Source: Phycisphaerae bacterium
GTDB lineage: Bacteria > Planctomycetota > Phycisphaerae > Tepidisphaerales > Tepidisphaeraceae
Assembly (NCBI GenBank): GCA_014380825.1
Contig: JACMJD010000255.1
Coordinates: forward strand, 1 to 16,312
Length of the DNA: 16,312 bases
Direction: 5' to 3'
Positions 11,366 to 16,312 of this stretch are shown here, in pieces (position 1 is the first letter of the stretch; each line of letters opens with the position of its first letter). Both the position numbers and the translations under genes were made by a program. The notes below the pieces were generated by a model. It searched no databases and was not told where the DNA came from. It was given only the letters and a program-made list of their open reading frames with translations.

Positions 11366-12668
11366 CAGGATCACGCCGAAACATCCGCCACAGCGCGACG
11401 GTCATCATCAACACGATCGACCAGAGCAGAAACGAATTGATCGGCTCGGTAACATGCCGCGCGCCGAAGACTTTCTGCGGGAACCACGCCAGCAGCAGCG
11501 CAACCGCGACAGCCGGACTAATGAGCAGCGCAGCCCGGCCGCGGGCGTGGAGCGCTTCGAAGATCATCCAGCCGTAGAAGGGGGCGAGGTATGCGAAATA
11601 ATGTTCCCACAGGATCGGGCTGAACATCAGCAGCCAGCAAAGCATGGCCACTGACGCGGCGCATGCGCGGGCCGGGATTCGCCATACGGTGAATGGTTTG
11701 CTGAACAGCGCGACCAGGATAATCAGCAGCAAGACCAGGCGCGCGACTCTCAGCCCGACCAAGGCCGACGGTGGAAGCACATCGACGTCGAGCACGCGAT
11801 GCAAGAACGCGGTTACCGAAACGTTCTGATCGCGAATCACGGGCCGGCCAAGCGTTGGTGCGATTTCGGTGGCGAACGTGCGATACGGTTGCACGCCGGT
11901 GATCGGCAGGGTGAGCAGCACAAACGCGCTGCCGATCGCGAGCGTCCAAATCAGTGTCCGCCAATGGCGCGCCGCCACGTGAATCGGCACGAAGATCGCG
12001 CTGACATATTTTGCCAAACCCGCAATCACCATGGCGATCGCGGGACGCACGCCCTGCCGATCGCTCGCGATTGAGAGGCCGATGTACCCGACAAGCCAGC
12101 CGATCATCGCCGACATGTTGCCCACGCGGGTCCAGCGATGAGCTTGAAGCGAAACGCAGATGAACAAAATGATCAGGCCCGGGACGAAATCGATTCGACC
12201 CGCGCAGAGCGCATACGCGCGAGCGCTTTGCCGCGCGATGCCCCACGTCGCGAAGCAGAGCAGCACGATCCACAGCGCATGCGCGATTCGAATCGGCAAG
12301 AACGTCAGCGGCACCAACAACAGTGCGAACGGCGGCGGCTGCATGTAGCGCGTGCCACCGCCGAGCTCGTCGAAACCGTATTGCCGCGCGAGTTCGGCGT
12401 AGCGCGGGCGCATCGTGGAGTTTTCCGGCTCGCCAGGATTCATCCCGGCGCGTGGGATTGGATATAGATCCGTCCACGCCCCGTGCCGCGCGATCACGCC
12501 GCCCATGTAGTACTGATCAAAATCCTGCGTCTGCGGCAGGTGCTGGCGATCGTACTGCACCCATTTCACGCCTTGGCTGAGCAATAAGAACGCGAGGCCG
12601 GCAATCGAGCAGATGAGATTGAACGTGCGCGGGCTCAATGCAAACAGAAGAATAAACCACGAAGGCAC
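11355..12668 (-). CDS. GT87-like (DUF2029) polytopic membrane glycosyltransferase
   Basis: A 437-residue integral membrane protein with roughly ten predicted hydrophobic segments, consistent with polyprenol-phosphosugar-dependent GT-C glycosyltransferases of the DUF2029/GT87 group. After the first membrane segment comes the extracytoplasmic loop with DFDQYY (about residues 48-54), where the GT-C acidic catalytic residue is expected, and TRYMQPPPFALLLVPL, a typical family stretch. The conserved MFSPILWEHYFAYLAPF block is near the C-terminus. The most upstream start is GTG 12668, which lies inside the repeat arm 12655-12680 and codes the first residues PSWF. A TTG at 12638 would start outside the repeat, so the true N-terminus is uncertain. 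The gene lies downstream of the flavoprotein gene on the same strand, separated by the repeat element. Confidence 0.88.
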   Translation of the reverse strand: MPSWFILLFALSPRTFNLICSIAGLAFLLLSQGVKWVQYDRQHLPQTQDFDQYYMGGVIARHGAWTDLYPIPRAGMNPGEPENSTMRPRYAELARQYGFDELGGGTRYMQPPPFALLLVPLTFLPIRIAHALWIVLLCFATWGIARQSARAYALCAGRIDFVPGLIILFICVSLQAHRWTRVGNMSAMIGWLVGYIGLSIASDRQGVRPAIAMVIAGLAKYVSAIFVPIHVAARHWRTLIWTLAIGSAFVLLTLPITGVQPYRTFATEIAPTLGRPVIRDQNVSVTAFLHRVLDVDVLPPSALVGLRVARLVLLLIILVALFSKPFTVWRIPARACAASVAMLCWLLMFSPILWEHYFAYLAPFYGWMIFEALHARGRAALLISPAVAVALLLAWFPQKVFGARHVTEPINSFLLWSIVLMMTVALWRMFRRDPVTS

Positions 12669-12730
12669 GAAGTCACGAAGAAGGCGCCCAAATAACGGGA
12701 ATCGCTTCGTGTCTTCGTGACTTCGCGGTT
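12655..12730. repeat. Inverted element of CACGAAG units
   Basis: Left arm 12655-12680 holds three CACGAAG-type units spaced 8-9 nt. The right arm 12705-12730 is its reverse complement with three mismatches over 26 positions, and a 24-nt loop separates them. It fills most of the gap between the flavoprotein stop (12742) and the GT87 gene, and supplies that gene's likely GTG start. It has the same architecture as the 7481-7553 element but a different unit. Confidence 0.8.
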
Positions 12731-12741
12731 CAAATTCTTTT

Positions 12742-14196
12742 CTACGAACGTGCCGGTGTCACCGGCGCCTGCCGTTCGGTCTTGGCGATCTCGTGATATT
12801 CGGCGTCTTCGTTGACGGCCCACGGGTCGCGCGGGTCGCCGTGCAATACGTTTTCGGCCGCGATCAGCGCAGTGGCCATCGAGTGGTCCTGGTTGTTGTA
12901 GCGGTGCTGTCCGTTGCGGCCGATGCAGTAGAGGTTGTCGACCGATTTCAGCCAGTTGCGAATGACGTCCAGCCGTTCCTGATAACCCGTGTCGTAAACC
13001 GGATACGCCTTGGGCATGCGAACGACGTAGCCCTTCACCAGGGCCCCGTCGGCCAGGCCGATCTGTTGAAGCTCGCGGTAGCCGAGTTCGATCAGCTTGT
13101 CGTCAGACGATGACCACAGCTCGTCGCCTTCATTCACAAAGTATTCCAAGCCCAGACAAGTCTTCGTCTGATCCGGCACCATGTACGGCGACCAGCTTTT
13201 GAAATTCTGAATCCGGCCCATCTTCACTTCTGGCGCGTGAATGTAGATCCAGTTGTCGGGGAACATATCTGGGTTGTCGATCACCAGCACGACCGTCAGA
13301 AAGTCCCGGTATTTCAGGGCGGTTGCCGCCGCGACGACGTCGGCGGGCGGCGCGGGATTCATCTCCAGCAGCAGATTTCGCAGCGGCATCGAGCTGAACA
13401 CGTGCGCTGCGGGCATCTCGGATGTCGCGCTGTTTCGATCTTGCACTGTCACGGACTTGATCGAGTTCTGATCGCGCGAGATGCCAACGACGCGCGTGTT
13501 CATCCGCACATCCCACCCGGCCGCGGTGATCGTCTTCGTCACGTTCTCCCACAACTGGCCCGGGCCGTGGCGGGGATATTTGAATTCATCAATCAACGTC
13601 GTCATCACCGCGCCATTTTTCTTCTGACCAAACAGCGCGTTGCGGACCGCCGAGCCGAGACTCAATCCTTTGATACGCTGGGCCGCCCAGTCGGCGCCGA
13701 TCTCTTTGCACGGGATGCCCCACACTTTTTCCGTGTAGCTCTTGAAAAACATGTTGAACAGCTTGCTGCCGAACTTATCGCTCACCCATTCTTCGTAGTT
13801 CTTCGGGTCGCGATTCGGCATCATACGCGCCTTGCCGTAACTCATCATGCAACTGGCGGCGCGAATCAGGCCCATGTTTTTCAAAGCGTTGGTGGCGCGA
13901 AGCGGGTAGTCGTAGAACTTTCCGCCGTAAAAGATGCGGCTCATGCGCGGGCGGAGGAGCATCGGCTCGCCGAGCATTTCGTCCCAGAGCGCTTCGATCG
14001 ATTTGACCTTCGAGAAGAATCGATGCCCGCCGATGTCGAAACGATAGCCGTCGCGCTCGACCGTCCGGGCGATCCCACCGACGACATCGTCGGATTCGAC
14101 GACCGTGCCGCGGCGACCGGCTTTCATCAGCGCATAGGCGGCGGTCAAGCCGGCAGGGCCGGCGCCGATGATCAGAATGTCGTCCGGATTACTCAC
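12742..14196 (-). CDS. FAD-dependent oxidoreductase, UDP-galactopyranose mutase-like group
   Basis: A 484-residue flavoprotein. The N-terminal Rossmann motif IIGAGPAGLTAAYALMKAG (9-27) is followed by VVESDDVVGGIARTVERDGYRFDIGGHRFFSK, the FAD-binding pattern shared by protoporphyrinogen-oxidase-like and UDP-galactopyranose-mutase-like proteins. The middle contains YTEKVWGIPC, and the C-terminus ends the FAD fold with IGRNGQHRYNNQDHSMATALIAAENV (from about residue 425). The latter motif is characteristic of polysaccharide-cluster members. The exact substrate is unknown; a sugar nucleotide or a lipid-linked intermediate is plausible. I chose the GTG at 14196 because the conserved fold starts seven residues later. 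The frame reaches an ATG at 14343, but the extra 49 residues look unconserved and overlap the HD gene. GT87-like and FkbM neighbours support a glycan role. Confidence 0.92.
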   Translation of the reverse strand: MSNPDDILIIGAGPAGLTAAYALMKAGRRGTVVESDDVVGGIARTVERDGYRFDIGGHRFFSKVKSIEALWDEMLGEPMLLRPRMSRIFYGGKFYDYPLRATNALKNMGLIRAASCMMSYGKARMMPNRDPKNYEEWVSDKFGSKLFNMFFKSYTEKVWGIPCKEIGADWAAQRIKGLSLGSAVRNALFGQKKNGAVMTTLIDEFKYPRHGPGQLWENVTKTITAAGWDVRMNTRVVGISRDQNSIKSVTVQDRNSATSEMPAAHVFSSMPLRNLLLEMNPAPPADVVAAATALKYRDFLTVVLVIDNPDMFPDNWIYIHAPEVKMGRIQNFKSWSPYMVPDQTKTCLGLEYFVNEGDELWSSSDDKLIELGYRELQQIGLADGALVKGYVVRMPKAYPVYDTGYQERLDVIRNWLKSVDNLYCIGRNGQHRYNNQDHSMATALIAAENVLHGDPRDPWAVNEDAEYHEIAKTERQAPVTPARS

Positions 14197-14305
14197 GCGA
14201 ACCGCACACTCTACGCGGCCCGTGTAGGCAGGCAAGCGACTGCAGCGTGCAGCGGTGAGGTTGCTCACAGCGCGAGCGGACGTTGCGGCAAGCTGTGCGG
14301 ATTCT

Positions 14306-14938
14306 TCATGCGTGCGCAACAGTGTGCGCACGTTCGACGGCAACTTCCACCTTCAAATCGAGCAATTCTTCCAGCAGGCGGAACTTCTTGCGGCGTCGGA
14401 AGACTCTGCGGGCTTTATTGAGATCAGACTGAACGAAACAGTTGATTGAAAGGCGGCTGCCCTTCAGCGCGATCGCCAGCGTGGGCGGGTGAAGCTGGCG
14501 GCTGTCGAGCACGTCCGCGGCGCGGAGCAGCGCGAGGATCTTCATGAGCGACTTGCGGCCGTCGCCGTCGCGGAGAATGCCGTCGAAGCCGAGGCGCGGC
14601 ACGGCGCCGCGGTGATATCGCGTCAGATACGCAAGCGCCCGGCGCTGTCGCGCGGTGAGCGGCAGATAACCGTCTTCCTCGATCATCCGCGCGCCGTCGG
14701 CGGGATGATTCTTCTCGCCGAAGCGCCTTCCGATATCGTGCAGCAGCGCCGCCAGGCGCAGCAGGCGGCGGTCGCGCGGGTTCAGGCCGTGCAACTCTTC
14801 CGTTAGATCAAACAGTTTGCTCGCGATCACCAGCACGCGGCGCTCGTGATCGAGCTGCTTGAGCTGCCGCCGCGCATAGGTGGCCGCAGCGTGTTCTTTG
14901 AGGGAGGAATGATTGCCGACGCGCCGATCCTGTGGCAT
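14306..14938 (-). CDS. Stand-alone HD-domain protein related to the Ppx/GppA C-terminal domain
   Basis: A 210-residue protein corresponding to the HD-type helical module found behind the phosphatase domains of exopolyphosphatase/guanosine pentaphosphatase. Features are His31 in LDHERRVLVIASKLFD, the HD pair His67-Asp68 in LAALLHDIGRRFGEKNHPADGARMI, TARQRRALAYLTRYHRGAVP, and a C-terminal part with LLRAADVLDSRQ and a basic RRVFRRRKKFRLLEELLDLKVEV. The actin-like Ppx/GppA catalytic domains are absent, and no partner supplying them is in the window. It may act alone on a phosphorylated nucleotide or be a separated subunit. The ATG at 14938 is the only good start; CCGGAG lies about 10 nt upstream. 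The last codons include a perfect 8-bp hairpin (14311-14318 / 14325-14332). It precedes the flavoprotein gene by 109 nt on the same strand. Confidence 0.85.
   Translation of the reverse strand: MPQDRRVGNHSSLKEHAAATYARRQLKQLDHERRVLVIASKLFDLTEELHGLNPRDRRLLRLAALLHDIGRRFGEKNHPADGARMIEEDGYLPLTARQRRALAYLTRYHRGAVPRLGFDGILRDGDGRKSLMKILALLRAADVLDSRQLHPPTLAIALKGSRLSINCFVQSDLNKARRVFRRRKKFRLLEELLDLKVEVAVERAHTVAHA
14311..14332. repeat. Short perfect hairpin at the 3' end of the HD gene
   Basis: CGTGCGCA (14311-14318) and TGCGCACG (14325-14332) form an 8-bp stem with a 6-nt loop, inside the last coding codons of the HD gene. There is no T-run. It may be fortuitous or help define the mRNA 3' end. Confidence 0.35.
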
Positions 14939-15093
14939 GAGCCTGCACGACTCCGGTGAATCCTTTCACTGCATCGGATAAATCCATGATGATCTTAGCG
15001 GAAATACCGATGGCGGCGAAGAAAGTTTCTCTGACATGCGTCAGGTGGAGACTTTTTACTCAATCACGTAATTTCGTAGTTAAGTAGCCGCAC
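14939..15093. other. Divergent intergenic region
   Basis: This is the longest gene-free stretch, between the divergent HD and cation-transporter genes, and is more A/T-rich in its right half. It should hold both promoters. A TAGTTAAGT stretch shortly before the transporter ATG could contain a -10 element, but no box pair is convincing. I see no riboswitch-like fold or metal-regulator palindrome. Confidence 0.4.
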
Positions 15094-16023
15094 ATGCAAC
15101 ATTCGCCCGAACGATCCCGATCGGAAATCCGCGCGGCGCTGATGGCGCTCGTGGTCGGGTTCGTGCTGCTGGCGGTGAAGTTCATCGCGTATCTGCTCAC
15201 CGATTCCGCCGCCATCTTTTCGGATGCGCTGGAAAGCATCGTCAACGTGCTGGCGGCGGCGCTGGCGTTGTACTCCGTGATTCTGGCGAATCGACCGGCG
15301 GATGCGGATCACCCGTACGGTCATGGCAAGGTCGAATTTGTTTCGGCCGGCTTCGAAGGTGGGATGCTGCTGTTGGCGGCGTTCGTGATCGCGCTGCGTG
15401 CGGTCGAACAATTCTTTCAGGGTGCGCGGATCGAGGAGGGAAAGATTTCCGCCGCGGCCGTGCTCCTCATCGCGACGATTGTTGTGAACGGCGCGATGGG
15501 CATCTATCTGGTGCGCAGTGGTCGCCGTGGAGGATCGATCACGCTGGAAGCGGACGGCCGACATCTGCTCACGGATGTTGTCACCAGCATCGGCGTGCTG
15601 GTCGCGATCGTCGCGGTGAAGTTGACCGGCTGGAAGCCGATCGATCCGATCGCCGCGATCGTCATTGCGGCGTATGTCGCGATCACCGCGATCGGCCTGC
15701 TGCGTCGCAGCGCGGCGGGGTTGATGGACGAGCAGGATCACGAGGACGATCGCCTGCTGCGGCAGATCCTGGATTCGCACGTCGGCCCGAACGAGAAAGA
15801 GCCGCGCATCTGTTCGTATCACAAGTTGCGGCACCGCCACAGCGGGCGGTTTCACTGGGTCGATTTTCACATCATGGTCCCGCGCGACTGGGACATCGAG
15901 CGCGGCCACCAGGTCGCAAGTGCGATCGAATATGAGATTGAGCTGGCGCTTCGCGAAGGAAACGCGACGGCGCATGTCGAGCCGTGTGCGAATTCTGATT
16001 GTCCGATCTGCGCCCGTCCGTAA
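15094..16023 (+). CDS. Cation diffusion facilitator (CDF) family transporter
   Basis: A 309-residue inner-membrane proton-coupled exporter of divalent metals (Zn, Fe, Mn or Co). Six hydrophobic segments lie near residues 15-36, 40-64, 84-106, 118-140, 158-177 and 183-204, followed by a cytoplasmic domain. TM2 has SDALESIVNVL, the TM2-TM3 loop has the family mark DHPYGHGKVE (72-81), and TM5 has HLLTDVVTS with His157 and Asp161. The TM2 half of the metal site reads Glu47-x3-Asn51 rather than the usual Asp/His-x3-Asp. The cytoplasmic domain has the expected conserved strands (FHWVDFHIMVPRDWDIERGHQVA) and ends HVEPCANSDCPICARP, where His plus three Cys could bind metal. The ATG at 15094 lies just before the first membrane helix. 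No metal regulator is next to it, and the substrate is unassigned. Confidence 0.94.
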   Translation: MQHSPERSRSEIRAALMALVVGFVLLAVKFIAYLLTDSAAIFSDALESIVNVLAAALALYSVILANRPADADHPYGHGKVEFVSAGFEGGMLLLAAFVIALRAVEQFFQGARIEEGKISAAAVLLIATIVVNGAMGIYLVRSGRRGGSITLEADGRHLLTDVVTSIGVLVAIVAVKLTGWKPIDPIAAIVIAAYVAITAIGLLRRSAAGLMDEQDHEDDRLLRQILDSHVGPNEKEPRICSYHKLRHRHSGRFHWVDFHIMVPRDWDIERGHQVASAIEYEIELALREGNATAHVEPCANSDCPICARP

Positions 16024-16047
16024 GATATTGAACTCGCATTTCTAGCT

Positions 16048-16053
16048 AGGAGG
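16048..16053 (+). promoter_or_regulatory. Strong Shine-Dalgarno of the DUF1559 gene
   Basis: A perfect AGGAGG lies 4 nt before the ATG at 16058. It is by far the strongest ribosome-binding site in the window, suggesting high translation of the pseudopilin-like protein, in contrast to the leaderless-type starts elsewhere. Confidence 0.75.
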
Positions 16054-16057
16054 TTAA

Positions 16058-16312
16058 ATGTCACATCGCTCGAGCAAACGCGCGTTTACGCTCGTCGAAC
16101 TGCTGGTCGTCATCGCGATCATTGGCGTGCTCGTGGCACTGCTTTTACCGGCCGTTCAGGCCGCCCGCGAAGCGGCGCGCATGAAGCAATGCACGAACAA
16201 CCTCAAGCAGGTCGGCCTTGGGTTTTTGAATCATCACGACACGCAGAAATTCTTTCCGACGAGCGGGTGGGGCTTTGACTGGGAGCCAGAGCCCGACCGG
16301 GGCTTCGGCAAA
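16058..16312 (+). CDS. DUF1559 prepilin-type protein, 3' end outside the window
   Basis: The first 85 residues of a planctomycete-type DUF1559 protein. A short basic leader (MSHRSSKR) is followed by the type IV prepilin motif [20 protein letters not shown], with Glu5 of the mature helix present. Cleavage by prepilin peptidase is expected before the Phe; Ala takes the place of the more usual Gly at -1. Then comes [23 protein letters not shown], the hallmark of the family, and [18 protein letters not shown], leading into the globular domain cut by the window edge. Such proteins occur in large numbers in Planctomycetes and resemble type II secretion/type IV pilus minor pseudopilins; their individual roles are mostly unknown. 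It lies 34 nt downstream of the transporter gene and has its own strong AGGAGG site. Confidence 0.97.
   Translation, partial: MSHRSSKRAFTLVELLVVIAIIGVLVALLLPAVQAAREAARMKQCTNNLKQVGLGFLNHHDTQKFFPTSGWGFDWEPEPDRGFGK

Noticed and set aside
14197..14343. 49-residue N-terminal extension of the flavoprotein from ATG 14343
   Set aside because: The extension shows no conserved features and overlaps the upstream HD gene. The FAD fold begins right after GTG 14196.
13237..14421. Plus-strand open frame of about 394 codons opposite the flavoprotein and HD genes
   Set aside because: The minus strand has unmistakable FAD-binding motifs; the plus-strand product is a composition artefact.
15064..15975. Minus-strand open frame opposite the cation transporter
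   Set aside because: Product is Arg/Asp/Gln-rich without motifs, whereas the plus strand encodes a complete CDF protein.
1..16312. CRISPR array, tRNA, rRNA, integrase or insertion sequence
   Set aside because: No regular spacer-repeat pattern, cloverleaf, rRNA core sequence or transposase/integrase motif was seen on either strand.

Overview
The window looks like chromosomal DNA from a planctomycete or a close relative. The strongest evidence is the last gene, which begins with an excellent Shine-Dalgarno site and encodes a prepilin-type N-terminus running into the [10 protein letters not shown]...C..NLKQ signature of the DUF1559 pseudopilin-like family, expanded mainly in Planctomycetes. Other hints are a sigma-54 factor with a long acidic linker, G+C-rich sequence, and intergenic inverted elements built from short tandem units. 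No rRNA, tRNA, CRISPR array or intact insertion sequence was seen, and no gene-free stretch exceeds about 155 bases.

Layout. Positions 1-2375 (+): 3' part of rpoN, a single-domain rhodanese and a NADAR-fold protein (the last two 1 nt apart). 2418-2921 (-): a DinB-fold protein, convergent with NADAR across a hairpin. 3029-3369 (+): remains of a RelBE/ParE-like toxin-antitoxin pair, with a frameshifted antitoxin and a truncated toxin. 3472-4422 (+): glycosylasparaginase-type Ntn hydrolase. 4539-5048 (+): unknown protein. 5057-5356 (-) and 5453-6904 (+): a DUF2917 protein divergent from a MocR-type regulator, with a promoter and likely operator between them. 6919-6972: a perfect 26-bp-arm palindrome. 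7024-8025 (+): GNAT acetyltransferase and a yeast-type cytosine deaminase, separated by a repeat element. 8085-10472 (+): a DNA methyltransferase joined to a duplicated unknown module and a GIY-YIG nuclease-like domain, then a nucleotidyltransferase-fold protein. 10493-14196: FkbM methyltransferase (+), convergent with a GT87-like membrane glycosyltransferase (-) and a flavoprotein of the UDP-galactopyranose-mutase-like group (-), plausibly a cell-surface glycan set. 14306-14938 (-): stand-alone Ppx-type HD protein. 15094-16023 (+): cation diffusion facilitator. 16058-16312 (+): 5' part of the DUF1559 gene.

The most interesting item is the methyltransferase/tandem-module/GIY-YIG fusion. It resembles a one-polypeptide modification-restriction protein, but the residue aligned with the catalytic Glu of GIY-YIG enzymes is Gln. 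The second is a recurring start-site pattern, a -10-like hexamer exactly 6 nt before ATG with a similar spacer, at three genes and weakly at a fourth, which suggests leaderless transcripts. The third is the way two intergenic repeat elements supply the last codons of one gene and the start codon of another.
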